The position numbers were made by a program, and so were the translations under genes. From positions 1-64,000 of the forward strand of contig JAKSSF010000010.1 of assembly GCA_024403235.1 (NCBI GenBank): a stretch of DNA of 64,000 nucleotides, written 5' to 3'. The DNA comes from Lachnospiraceae bacterium (lineage in GTDB: Bacteria; Bacillota; Clostridia; Lachnospirales; Lachnospiraceae). Within the stretch, counting starts at the first letter, position 1. Each line of letters starts with the position of its first letter. The notes below the pieces were generated by a model. It made no database searches. It saw nothing but the letters and a program-made list of their open reading frames with translations, and was not told where the DNA came from. Of this stretch, positions 6,465 through 15,207 are shown piece after piece.

Positions 6465-9431
6465 ATGAAAATTCAATTTGATACTATAAAACAACCGAAA
6501 CAATCTCAGGAACTGGCACAGCCTATGATGGGTAAAAAGGCACAGGCTGCTTATGGGGCAGCGGAAGCCCAGTCCATTGGATTTTTCCCTCAGGAAAGTC
6601 AGATTGGACACAGTGTCTTATCTCAGATTGGAGAGGGAGAAGATTTTGTCTCTGCCAAGGATCAAGTAGCCTTACAGCGAGACTATATGACTGTTATGTC
6701 CAACACCATGTCAGAAAAGGACTTTTCCAAAATGCAGCAGGAAGGCTACGATGCTTTTTCCTATGATCCGGAAGAATCTGTGACCATTTTGGATAAAATC
6801 AAAACTGAGTTGGCCAAATCAGGCGAAGAGATTATTGGATTTAATGATGACTTATCTGTAGAAGAGCTTTCTGCGGCAGCAGGATCTGACGGTGTAGGCA
6901 GAGCCTTGGCGTCCAAATTAGAGCAGGCAAATGTACCTGCTACAAAGGAAAATGTGCAAAATTTAGAGGAAGCTGCCAGAAAGGTAGAAGCTTTGGATAG
7001 TTTACCGGAAGGTGCTTATGTGTATATGATGGAACATCATTTGGCACCTACTGTAGATAATTTATATCAGGCTCAGTTTAGTGGCTACGCATCCAAAGAG
7101 GGAATGGCTCCCGCAGCCTTTGCTACCGGCAGTTATAATCGCATTGGTCAGGGTAGTATGCAGTATCGCCAGGAGGAAGCTGTTTCTATTTCTCCGGCTA
7201 TGGAATCTCAAATCAAAGAGAGAATGGAAAGTTGGGGAGTAGAAGCTTCAGAAGAAGGGCTGCAGGATTGTCAGTGGTTACTAAATCATGGACTGGAACT
7301 TTCCAAAGAAAATTTGGAACAATATAAAGCATTAAAAGCCTTACCACTTCCTATGGATGCAGAAACTTATGTAAACCATGCAATAGCCCATATGGCATTG
7401 GGAGAAGAGCCCGGAAAAATTCCTTTTTCTCAGCTAGAAAGAGACTTTGTGGCAGAAGCCATTGCTATAGAAGCACGATACGAAAAGATTACACCGGAAA
7501 CCCTAGACTATGTGGCAAGTAAAGAATTGCCCCTGACTTTAGAAACCTTAGAGCAGTATCAGGGAAAGGCAGAAGCAGGGTTAGAGAATATTCGTGCCAG
7601 AAGACAGCTGGAAGAGGTTCGTCTTCACATGAGTGCTCAAGCCAATTTGAAACTGTTACAGTCCGGCGTATCTATTGATACAGAGCCCATGGAAACCTTG
7701 ATTGAACAGTTAAAGGCTGCAGAAACCAAAATTTTTGAAGCCATTTATGGAGCAAAGGATCCTGCTCAGGGTCAGATTGCAAACAGATTGGTAGAAACTA
7801 CCCTTCAGGTATCCTTGGAATTGGCTTCTATGCCAGCCAGTCTGGCAGGAAAAATTCCTTGGATGGAGCAGCCTACTTTACAGTCTGTACATGCGGAAGG
7901 TGCCTTGTTACAAAAACGCTTTGAGGCAGCAGGAGAGTCCTATGAAACTTTAATGACTGCACCCCGTAGAGATATGGGCGATAGCATTGGAAAAGCCTTC
8001 CAAAACGTGGACGCTATTTTACGAGAGATGGCATTGGAGCCTACAGAAGAAAATGAAAAAGTGATTCGTATCTTGGGTCACAATCAGTTAGAAATTAATG
8101 CAGAAAACTTTGAAAAGGTGGCAAAAGCAGAGGGGCAGATTACTTCTATTTTGAAAGCCTTAAAGCCAGGTACGGTACTATCTATGGTAAGAGAAGGAAA
8201 GAATCCTTTGACCATGGGCTTAGAGGAAATGGACCAGTATCTGAAAGAAAAGAATGCTACTTTTGAAAATCAGACAGAAAGCTACAGCAAATTTTTATAT
8301 CAGCTAGAGCAGAAAAAGGATATTACGGAAGAAGAACGATCTGCCTATATTGGCATCTATCGTTTGATTCATCAGATTGAAAAAAATGACAGTGCTGCAG
8401 TTGGGGCAGTGGTTTCTGCGGGCGTGGACTTAACCTTTTCCAACCTGTTAGCCATGGCAAGAAGTAAACGATTTGGCAGTACGGATGTGAAAATCGATGA
8501 CACCAGTACCCACAAGGTAAAGGTAGTAAAAGCAGAAGATTCTATTTCTGCACAAATTTTCAAGGGTATTGCAAAACCGGAAGCATTATTGGAAAACCTG
8601 GTTTCTATGGAAGAAGATCCTGCTTTAGAAGAAGCTTATCAAAAAGAAGAATTTGCAAGATATCAGGAAATTTTGAATGCCAATAAAGATCAGGCAGAAT
8701 ATCTGAAACAGTATAACCAGCCGGTTACAGTGGACTTTTTGGAGGCAGCAGGGGTGCTTACCAAGAAACGCGGAAAACTTACCCGTGACTTAACTGCTTT
8801 AGAAGAAAAAATCGAGAAGTCTTTGGAAAGAAGCTCTTTCTTGGAAGCAGGAAAAGAAGTAGTCGCTTCCTTGGATCAGGAGGATGCGCGAAAGGTAGCC
8901 TATGAAAATGTAATTCAAGCGGGTGAGGAAATTTTACAAAAGGCTTTGGAAACTCCTGTAGAAGATCAGACCTATTTGGATATCAAGTCCATGCAAAGCC
9001 TGCAAAAACAGCTTCGATTATGCAGCAATATGGCAGCAGAAGAAAACTACGAAATCCCTATGGAAGTAGAGGGACAGGTGCTTTCTGTAAATCTGAAAAT
9101 TTACCACCACAGCAACAATCCGGCAGAAGCCAAGATTACATTTGCAAGTGATGTGTACGGTCAGGTGGAGGCGCGCTTCGGATTGTATCCGGAAGGATTG
9201 CGAGGCACCATTGCCACAGATTCTGTGGAAGGGAAAGAAGCTTTAGAGAATCGCAAAGAGGACTTTGTAAAAAAATGCAAGGAAATGGTTGCAGAAGATT
9301 TCAAAGTTGCCGATATATATATAGACAGCAAGGGGAAAATGGATTTGAACCGTGTGGAGGCAAAGGATATGCCAAGTAAAGATGCTTCCGGATTATACAA
9401 AGTAGCGAAAGCATTTTTAAGTAGTATTTAA
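6465..9431 (+). CDS. large flagellar-associated protein with FliK-like C-terminus
   Basis: A 988-residue protein with no signal peptide or membrane segment, starting at ATG after AAAAGGAAA. The middle has several copies of a loose helical unit of the form P-x-T/S-x-E-N-L/F-x-x-Y (for example VPATKENVQNLEEA, LELSKENLEQYKAL, LPLTLETLEQYQ, LEINAENFEKVA), about 100-150 residues apart. The last 130 residues (IPMEVEGQVLSVNLKIYHH, then YGQVEARFGLYPEGLRG) follow the pattern of the FliK hook-length-control C-terminal domain. It lies 12 bases before flagellin, so a role in flagellar export or assembly is likely. It may correspond to the Lachnospiraceae family annotated as DUF6240, from memory only. Exact function is unknown. 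Confidence 0.7.
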   Translation: MKIQFDTIKQPKQSQELAQPMMGKKAQAAYGAAEAQSIGFFPQESQIGHSVLSQIGEGEDFVSAKDQVALQRDYMTVMSNTMSEKDFSKMQQEGYDAFSYDPEESVTILDKIKTELAKSGEEIIGFNDDLSVEELSAAAGSDGVGRALASKLEQANVPATKENVQNLEEAARKVEALDSLPEGAYVYMMEHHLAPTVDNLYQAQFSGYASKEGMAPAAFATGSYNRIGQGSMQYRQEEAVSISPAMESQIKERMESWGVEASEEGLQDCQWLLNHGLELSKENLEQYKALKALPLPMDAETYVNHAIAHMALGEEPGKIPFSQLERDFVAEAIAIEARYEKITPETLDYVASKELPLTLETLEQYQGKAEAGLENIRARRQLEEVRLHMSAQANLKLLQSGVSIDTEPMETLIEQLKAAETKIFEAIYGAKDPAQGQIANRLVETTLQVSLELASMPASLAGKIPWMEQPTLQSVHAEGALLQKRFEAAGESYETLMTAPRRDMGDSIGKAFQNVDAILREMALEPTEENEKVIRILGHNQLEINAENFEKVAKAEGQITSILKALKPGTVLSMVREGKNPLTMGLEEMDQYLKEKNATFENQTESYSKFLYQLEQKKDITEEERSAYIGIYRLIHQIEKNDSAAVGAVVSAGVDLTFSNLLAMARSKRFGSTDVKIDDTSTHKVKVVKAEDSISAQIFKGIAKPEALLENLVSMEEDPALEEAYQKEEFARYQEILNANKDQAEYLKQYNQPVTVDFLEAAGVLTKKRGKLTRDLTALEEKIEKSLERSSFLEAGKEVVASLDQEDARKVAYENVIQAGEEILQKALETPVEDQTYLDIKSMQSLQKQLRLCSNMAAEENYEIPMEVEGQVLSVNLKIYHHSNNPAEAKITFASDVYGQVEARFGLYPEGLRGTIATDSVEGKEALENRKEDFVKKCKEMVAEDFKVADIYIDSKGKMDLNRVEAKDMPSKDASGLYKVAKAFLSSI

Positions 9432-9443
9432 TAAGGAGTTTTT

Positions 9444-10550
9444 ATGAAAATTAATTATAATGTATCCGCAATGCTTGCAAATAATGCATTGGCGCAGAAC
9501 GACACGGCCCTTTCCAAATCCTTAGAAAGATTATCCTCTGGATTAAAAATCAATCATGCAAAAGATAATGCGGCAGGTCTTGCTATTGCAAAAAGAATGA
9601 ATGCCCAGATTGAAGGCTTATCTGTAGCAAACCAGAATGCCAGCGATGGTGTTTCTATTGTGGAAATCGCAGATGGTGCTTTATCCGAAGTACATGATAT
9701 GCTGCAGAGAATGAATGAGCTGTCTATCAAAGGTGCCACCGGTACCATTACAGATGATGACAGAAAAATGATCGATGAAGAACTGCAGCAGCTGAAAAAA
9801 GAGATTACCCGTATTGGGGAAACCACCCAGTTTAACGGTCAGAATTTGTTAGACGGCTCTTTTGACTTAAAGGGATATTCCGATAACAAAGCAGTAAAAG
9901 TGGAAACCTATAATGAGGAAGTTCCGGTTGGAAAATATAATGTGACTGTAAATCCTGATTTTGATGCAGACGGAAAATTAACAGATGCAACCACTGCTAC
10001 CATTCAAGGTGCGGATGGAAATACCTGGACAGGAACCCCGGAAGTCAGTATTGAAAATAATATGGTGGTATTAAAGGGAGAAAACAGTTTTGAAGTAAGA
10101 TTGTCTGTAGACCCTACTGCAGGAAATTTTAATGCAAAAATTGATTTAACCGGCATCGGCTCTATGACCATGCAGATTGGTGCCAATGAAGGTCAGACCT
10201 TGGAAATCAGAATTCCAAAGATTGGCTTAAAGCAAATGGGTATCGAGGAAACAGAGGTTACTTCACAGAATTCGGCAGATAAAGCTATTGAGGAAATTAA
10301 GGGTGCCATTACTTATGTTTCTTCTGTTAGAAGCCGTTTAGGTGCTTACCAGAATCGTTTGGAGCATACCAATTCCAGCTTAGATATTACCAGTGAAAAC
10401 ATGACCAGTGCATATTCTCGTATCATGGATGTGGATATGGCTACAGAAATGACAAAATACTCCAGTATGCAGGTAATTTCACAGGCAGCAACTTCTATGT
10501 TGGCACAGGCCAATGAAAGACCTTCTCAGGTATTGCAGTTACTGCAGTAA
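9444..10550 (+). CDS. hag: flagellin
   Basis: A 368-residue flagellin, the filament subunit exported by the flagellar type III system. The N-terminal D0/D1 region is classic (LSSGLKINHAKDNAAGLAIA; NQNASDGVSIVEIADGAL). The C-terminal coiled coil is classic too (SVRSRLGAYQNRLEHT; then QAATSMLAQANERPSQVLQLLQ shortened here in quotation). Residues about 150-280 are the variable surface domain. The RBS is AAGGAG before ATG. Close spacing with the upstream FliK-like gene and downstream fliS suggests one transcriptional unit, with a possible extra internal promoter about 130 bases upstream. Confidence 0.97.
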   Translation: MKINYNVSAMLANNALAQNDTALSKSLERLSSGLKINHAKDNAAGLAIAKRMNAQIEGLSVANQNASDGVSIVEIADGALSEVHDMLQRMNELSIKGATGTITDDDRKMIDEELQQLKKEITRIGETTQFNGQNLLDGSFDLKGYSDNKAVKVETYNEEVPVGKYNVTVNPDFDADGKLTDATTATIQGADGNTWTGTPEVSIENNMVVLKGENSFEVRLSVDPTAGNFNAKIDLTGIGSMTMQIGANEGQTLEIRIPKIGLKQMGIEETEVTSQNSADKAIEEIKGAITYVSSVRSRLGAYQNRLEHTNSSLDITSENMTSAYSRIMDVDMATEMTKYSSMQVISQAATSMLAQANERPSQVLQLLQ

Positions 10551-10600
10551 AAAGAGGATAGAGGTCTTTGAGAGAAAGTTTCATAGAGGGAGAAAATAGC

Positions 10601-11077
10601 ATGACAAGTGCACAGAAACAAAATTTTACCTATCGAATTACACAGGCAAATAAAACCGGTTTGGTAGTGATTTTATATGATATGGCATTGGTTTATATGG
10701 AGGATGCAAAGAAAGCTTTTGCAGAAGAGAATATGACTTCCTATAAAAATGCCCTTGATAAAGCAAAAGGATGTATAGAGGAATTGCTTCACTCCCTACA
10801 TCCCCAGTACGAGCTGGCACTGCATTTGCAGCAGCTGTATTATTTTTATAAAAGACAGCTTTCAACTGCTGCTATCAGACAGCAGGTGGAACTGATTGAT
10901 CCAATCTATGATATGATTTCCCAGCTAAAGGAGTCCTTTGAAAAAATCATGGAAATAGACACCTCAGAAAGTTTGATGGAAAACTCCCAAGTGGTCTATG
11001 CAGGGCTGACCTATGGGAAAGGTAGCTTAAATGAGAATTTGGCTACTGGCAGCAGCAACCGGGGCTTTTTGGTCTAA
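10601..11077 (+). CDS. fliS: flagellar export chaperone FliS
   Basis: A 158-residue FliS-type four-helix protein, which binds the flagellin C-terminus in the cytoplasm and prevents premature polymerisation. The family N-terminus is visible (YRITQANKTGLVVILYDM), as is the later helix DPIYDMISQLKESFEKIME. I use the ATG at 10601 because GAGGGAG lies 9 bases upstream; a TTG 33 bases earlier lacks a good RBS. It directly follows flagellin, as is common. Its last 51 bases overlap the convergent yaaL-like gene on the other strand. Confidence 0.85.
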   Translation: MTSAQKQNFTYRITQANKTGLVVILYDMALVYMEDAKKAFAEENMTSYKNALDKAKGCIEELLHSLHPQYELALHLQQLYYFYKRQLSTAAIRQQVELIDPIYDMISQLKESFEKIMEIDTSESLMENSQVVYAGLTYGKGSLNENLATGSSNRGFLV

Positions 11078-11332
11078 TACAAGGAATGCGTTTTCAGGCA
11101 GCGGAGTCACCTTCGCTGCCTCATTTAATAAATAGCGATAGCGAAGTAGCACAGAATTCCATTCATAAATGGCGCTGTCAATCAAATCCTGATCTGTCAC
11201 ATTGTCAAAGGTATTATAGACACTTTCCAAATGATATCTTGTCTTTTCTAAATCCTCCAACAGTAAATCCCGTTGCGATTTTGGTCCTTCTTTCGATTGT
11301 GGAGGGGCACTTTGTCGAAATGCAAATTTCAT
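11027..11332 (-). CDS. YaaL-like DUF2508 protein
   Basis: A 101-residue protein of the DUF2508/YaaL type, a small helical family of unknown function. The family core is seen in DLLLEDLEKTRYHLESVYNT followed by DQDLIDSAIYEWNSVLLRY. The ATG at 11332 has AAAGGAG upstream on the minus strand; an upstream in-frame start would extend into the repeat element and is less likely. In Bacillus subtilis yaaL sits next to bofA. Here bofA also lies next to it but on the opposite strand, so the old neighbourhood seems kept with one inversion. The 3' end overlaps fliS. Confidence 0.75.
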   Translation of the reverse strand: MKFAFRQSAPPQSKEGPKSQRDLLLEDLEKTRYHLESVYNTFDNVTDQDLIDSAIYEWNSVLLRYRYLLNEAAKVTPLPENAFLVLDQKAPVAAASSQILI

Positions 11333-11349
11333 AAACACTCCTTTAGATA

Positions 11350-11412
11350 TCCTATTTGACGGATACGCCGCACCGAGGAAAACCATAGGGTTTTCAAGGT
11401 TAGCTTTGAACA
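11350..11412. repeat. partial copy of a dispersed palindromic element
   Basis: It contains GGATACGCC, then ACCGAG, a hairpin GAAAACC/GGTTTTC, and AGGTTAGCTTTGAACAGT. The same order of blocks occurs at 62091-62140 before tilS. The left half of the full element is missing here. It lies between the divergent yaaL-like gene and bofA, within the upstream region of both. Confidence 0.55.
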
Positions 11413-11556
11413 GTCAATCTTATTATTACAAGTATAGTCACCCGCGAGAAAAATATTCTTTTTTTGCAACAAAATTTGCATAAGCAAAGAAAAACAAGCA
11501 TAGGATGAAACAGAAAAGTCGTTAATGATTTTGCGAAAATATTTCTGGAGAGAAAA

Positions 11557-11829
11557 ATGGATATCAACAGCGGTGTATTAATTATGATTGGAATGTGTGC
11601 TTTGGTGCTATTTATTATCGCTTGTAAGCAAAAAGCAGCCTGGCTTCTTACTCTTATTACCCGAATTGTGGTGAATGCAATTTGCATTGCACTTATCAAT
11701 TCTTTTTGTAAAAAGGCAGGGTATCCCTATGCTGTGGGCTACAATTTTTATACGCTTTTGACATCTGGAATCCTTGGATTTCCTGGGCTTATCCTGTTAT
11801 ATGGCATTGAAATCGTAAATTTTTTGTAG
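11557..11829 (+). CDS. bofA: pro-sigma-K processing inhibitor BofA family protein
   Basis: A 90-residue membrane protein with two to three hydrophobic segments (residues about 5-22, 30-48, 66-88). The C-terminal pattern LLTSGILGFPGLILLYGIE matches the BofA family, which restrains SpoIVFB cleavage of pro-sigma-K in the mother cell during sporulation. The RBS is GGAGAG before ATG. Its neighbour is the yaaL-like gene, as in Bacillus. No SigE promoter could be identified with confidence upstream. Confidence 0.85.
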   Translation: MDINSGVLIMIGMCALVLFIIACKQKAAWLLTLITRIVVNAICIALINSFCKKAGYPYAVGYNFYTLLTSGILGFPGLILLYGIEIVNFL

Positions 11830-12037
11830 AAAAGTAACAAAAATGGTTTTTGTGTAAATTGCCTATAGAATTTCAAAGGCAATCCCTCTATACTTTCAAA
11901 TCAGAAAGAGGAAACTCTCTATCTATTTACACATATTTTTCAAATCTGAAAATCATATTTTTCTTATGTATTTTCATTTGTATTTCCAAGAGAAGAACTA
12001 AATAAAGATCTGTAAGGTGGTGATAGTTTGCCTTCTT

Positions 12038-12065
12038 GTCTACTTTTTTGAATGCAAAAGTAGGC
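12038..12065 (+). promoter_or_regulatory. leader hairpin before the Tad operon
   Basis: The 289 bases between bofA and tadZ hold no gene that I can see. The one clear structure is a 10-bp stem, GTCTACTTTT with AAAAGTAGGC (one G-T pair), loop TTGAATGC. No T run follows, so it is not a standard terminator. I looked for a cyclic-di-GMP riboswitch and did not see the conserved core. Confidence 0.35.
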
Positions 12066-12118
12066 GCTATTTTGGTACCCATTAAAATATATTTTTTAGT
12101 AGAAAGGAGAAATATTTT

Positions 12119-13114
12119 TTGAATCATATATGTGTAATATGCGATAGCGAAAGCTCATACGCCAGATTTTTGGCAAATTATTTTCACGGAAAAAGCGGAT
12201 TTCCCTTTGAGATTCAGCTGTTTACTTCCGTGGATGCTTTGGAAAAATATGTGGAGAAAAAGTCTATAAGTCTGGCTCTTGTGGCAGAAAAAGATTATGT
12301 TCCAAGCCTGAAGAATGCGCCCATTGCCCATCTTGCCATTTTACAGGAGCAGGGAACATTACAGGATAGAGAATTGAAGCAACTCTATAAATACCAGTCC
12401 GGTGAAAAGCTGATGAAGGAAATTTTGGATTGGATTGCCAAGGAAGGAGAGCTGGGGCGAGCCATGGTTTCTTCCAAGAAAACAAAATTGATTGGCATAT
12501 ACTCTCCTGTGGGAAGAAGTTATAAAACCGCCCTGGCTTTTACCTTAGGACAACTCCTGGCAAAGAAGCATAAGGTGCTTTATTTGAATATGGAAAGCTA
12601 CAGCGGTCTTACTAAGCGGATTGGAAGGGACTTTGACGGGGAACTATCGGATTTGTTTTACTATCTTCAAAATGCCAGGGAAAAACTGGCGTATCGATTG
12701 GGCAGTATGGTGTGTTCTGTGGAAGGGATGGATATTTTGCCACCCTTTGGAACCTTGCAGGATTTGAGTTCCATTCAAAAAGAAGAATGGGAAGAACTTT
12801 TTTTGGAAATCGAAAGTGGCAGTGAATACGAATATATTTTGTTGGACTTGTCAGACTGTGTACAAGGATTGTTTGAGTTGCTGCGATTATGCGACAGGAT
12901 TTACAGTGTGGCACCAAAAGATTCTTTTGGAGAGGCAAAATGGGAGCAGTACCATCAAAATCTTTTGCGCTGTCAATTTGAAGATGTGTGGGAGAAAACA
13001 AAGCAGGTAGAACTGCCGGAGAGAATAGAAGAAGTCCAGACCATTCATCAGTATTTATTTACGCCTTTAGCAGTTCATGCCAAGGAATTGGTGGAAGAGG
13101 ACAGCAGACTATGA
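12119..13114 (+). CDS. tadZ: TadZ/CpaE-like pilus assembly ATPase
   Basis: A 331-residue protein. The N-terminal 115 residues have the look of an atypical receiver domain; residues about 120-280 are a MinD/ParA-like P-loop domain as in CpaE/TadZ, which places the Tad machine in the cell. The Walker A region is deviant, reading YSPVGRSYKTALA rather than KGGVGKT. A Walker B-like strand is YEYILLDLSD. Start is TTG at 12119, 10 bases after AAAGGAG. It heads the pilus operon and its stop overlaps the next ATG (ATGA). Nucleotide hydrolysis cannot be assumed. Confidence 0.82.
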   Translation: MNHICVICDSESSYARFLANYFHGKSGFPFEIQLFTSVDALEKYVEKKSISLALVAEKDYVPSLKNAPIAHLAILQEQGTLQDRELKQLYKYQSGEKLMKEILDWIAKEGELGRAMVSSKKTKLIGIYSPVGRSYKTALAFTLGQLLAKKHKVLYLNMESYSGLTKRIGRDFDGELSDLFYYLQNAREKLAYRLGSMVCSVEGMDILPPFGTLQDLSSIQKEEWEELFLEIESGSEYEYILLDLSDCVQGLFELLRLCDRIYSVAPKDSFGEAKWEQYHQNLLRCQFEDVWEKTKQVELPERIEEVQTIHQYLFTPLAVHAKELVEEDSRL

Positions 13115-14337
13115 GAGGGCAAAAGGAAGAATGGGTCAAGCAAAAAATTTTGCAGGACTTGGAAAGCAAGGAAGAGCTTTCTGACCAACAACTAAAAGAT
13201 TTAATTAGCTCTCATCTGCTAAATCACAACGAAGAGCATGCATTTTCCTTATTGGAGCAAAAGCGTATTGGAAAAGAAATATTTGATAGCCTGCGAAAGT
13301 GGGGTATTTTGCAGGACCTTTTGGAGGATGATTCGGTAACGGAAATCATGGTCAATGGTCCGGAAAATATCTTTGTAGAACGAAAAGGACGAATCAAAAA
13401 ACTATCCTTAACCTTTGCTTCGGAAGAAAAACTTTCTCACATCATTCAGCAAATCGTGGCGGGCTGTAATCGTGTGGTAAACGAGGCTTCCCCCATTGTG
13501 GACGCCAGATTACCGAACGGTTCTCGTGTCAATGTGGTATTACCACCGGTCTCTTTATGTGGACCCATTCTTACCATTCGACGATTTTCCGACAAACCTA
13601 TGACCATGGAAAAATTATTGGAATTTGGGGCAATCACCACAGAGGCAGCAGAGTTTATAGAGCTTTTGGTAAAAGCGAAATACAACATTCTGGTAAGTGG
13701 TGGTACAGGGAGTGGAAAAACGACTTTCTTAAATGCCATTTCTAATTTTATCCCGGGAGATGAAAGAATTATCACCATTGAGGATAGCGCAGAGCTGCAG
13801 ATTACCCAGATTCCCAACATTATTCGTTTGGAAACCAGAAATGCCAATGTGGAAAACTGTTTACCCATTACTATTCGAGATTTGATTAAATCGTCTTTGC
13901 GTATGCGGCCGGATCGGATTGTAGTCGGAGAAGTACGAGGAATGGAAGCCTTAGATATGATTGGTTCTGCTATGAACTGTGGTCATGACGGGAGTATGTC
14001 TACAGCCCATGCCAATTCGGCAAAGGATTTGATGATTCGTTTGGAAACTATGGTACTGATGGGGGCAGAGCTTCCGGTTCAGGCCATTCGAAGACAGATT
14101 TCTTCCGGGGTGGACATTGTCATTCATTTGGGAAGATTGCGAGATAAAAGCAGGAAGGTGTTGGAAATAGTGGAACTGTTAGGGATAGAAAATGAAGAAA
14201 TCCAAATGAACACCTTATTTCGTTTTGTGGAAAGTAATCCGGGAAAAAGCAAGGAAGTGAAAGGGAAATTAACGCGTGTTGGAAAATTACAAAATACATA
14301 CAAATTGGAAACTGCCGGAATTTTCGGTGTTTCATAA
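13111..14337 (+). CDS. tadA: TadA/CpaF-family pilus assembly ATPase
   Basis: A 408-residue secretion ATPase of the CpaF/TadA family, which powers Flp pilus assembly at the inner face of the membrane. Motifs: N-terminal helical domain with EIMVNGPENIFVERKG, Walker A SGGTGSGKTTFLNA, Asp box TIEDSAELQ, and Walker B region RMRPDRIVVGEVRG, then the His box STAHANS. The start is set at the ATG overlapping the tadZ stop; longer in-frame extensions run inside tadZ and lack RBS support. The 3' end overlaps tadB by 62 bases. Confidence 0.95.
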   Translation: MRGQKEEWVKQKILQDLESKEELSDQQLKDLISSHLLNHNEEHAFSLLEQKRIGKEIFDSLRKWGILQDLLEDDSVTEIMVNGPENIFVERKGRIKKLSLTFASEEKLSHIIQQIVAGCNRVVNEASPIVDARLPNGSRVNVVLPPVSLCGPILTIRRFSDKPMTMEKLLEFGAITTEAAEFIELLVKAKYNILVSGGTGSGKTTFLNAISNFIPGDERIITIEDSAELQITQIPNIIRLETRNANVENCLPITIRDLIKSSLRMRPDRIVVGEVRGMEALDMIGSAMNCGHDGSMSTAHANSAKDLMIRLETMVLMGAELPVQAIRRQISSGVDIVIHLGRLRDKSRKVLEIVELLGIENEEIQMNTLFRFVESNPGKSKEVKGKLTRVGKLQNTYKLETAGIFGVS

Positions 14338-15118
14338 ACTAAAACAATTATTTACACCGGAGTATTTAATTCAGGGAAAAAAGAACTATTTTACTTATGG
14401 CTTTAACAAGAAAGAGTGGATAGTTTTGGGTGGCAAGAATCTGGGAATTTTACTGCTATTTAGCTATTTTTTTTACCAAAGTATCTGGGCCTTTTTTCTG
14501 CTTTCTCCCTTGTGGTTTTATCTCATGATGAAAGAGCAGCAAACAAAAGGGGAACAACAAAGAATGGAATTAGAGCAGCAATTTAAGGAAGCAATGCTTG
14601 CCGTATTGGCCAGCTTGCAGGCAGGCTATTCTTTGGAGAATGCCTTCATGGCTTGTCAAAAGGATATGGTGATTTTGTTTGGACAAAAAAGCAATATTGT
14701 GGAAGAACTGGGCTTTATCAGCCGTGGTATCCACAATCATATTCCTTTAGAGGGTATGGTTTTAAACCTAGGGCAACGCAGTGGCAGTGAAGAAATCAAA
14801 GAGTTTTCGGATGTATTCCATATTGCGAAATATTCCGGTGGGGGTATCACGGAAATTTTACAAAAAACCATTTCCGTGATTCAGGAAAAAATGGAAATCA
14901 AAGAAGAAATCGAAACCACCATTCATGAGAAAAAACTGGAAAGTCAAATCATGTGTGTCATTCCCTTTTTCATTATTTTCTATATGAATCTTACTTCTCC
15001 CGGATATTTTCAAGTACTATATCACAATTTTTTAGGAGTCATTATTATGACGGTTTGTATGGTGCTGTATGTGGTGGGCGTTACCTTAGCAGGGAAAATA
15101 GCGAAGATTTCGTTGTAG
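14276..15118 (+). CDS. tadB: TadB-like type II secretion F-domain protein
   Basis: A 280-residue membrane protein with hydrophobic segments near residues 49-85 and two near the C-terminus (MCVIPFFIIFYMNL; IIMTVCMVLYVVGVTLAG). The T2SSF cytoplasmic domain lies between (LAVLASLQAGYSLENAF; HIAKYSGGGITEILQKT). With TadC it forms the inner-membrane platform of the pilus machine. The start is either GTG at 14276 or TTG at 14279; AAAGGGA lies about 9 bases upstream. The overlap with tadA is long, so translation is probably coupled. Confidence 0.87.
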   Translation: MLENYKIHTNWKLPEFSVFHKLKQLFTPEYLIQGKKNYFTYGFNKKEWIVLGGKNLGILLLFSYFFYQSIWAFFLLSPLWFYLMMKEQQTKGEQQRMELEQQFKEAMLAVLASLQAGYSLENAFMACQKDMVILFGQKSNIVEELGFISRGIHNHIPLEGMVLNLGQRSGSEEIKEFSDVFHIAKYSGGGITEILQKTISVIQEKMEIKEEIETTIHEKKLESQIMCVIPFFIIFYMNLTSPGYFQVLYHNFLGVIIMTVCMVLYVVGVTLAGKIAKISL

Positions 15119-15207
15119 GAAGAAAAGAAGGATTTGTTTTAGAAATATAGGGAAAATTTCATTGTAGGAAGATTGGAAAGACTATGGGTTAGGTATAAGA
15201 GGGAAGA

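Noticed and set aside
11311..11320. TTTGTCGAAA, a perfect Spo0A box
   Set aside because: It lies inside the coding start of the yaaL-like gene and not in a promoter position for either neighbour, so chance is the simpler view.
11830..12118. Possible cyclic-di-GMP riboswitch before the Tad operon
   Set aside because: Only one hairpin is visible; the conserved riboswitch core was not found.
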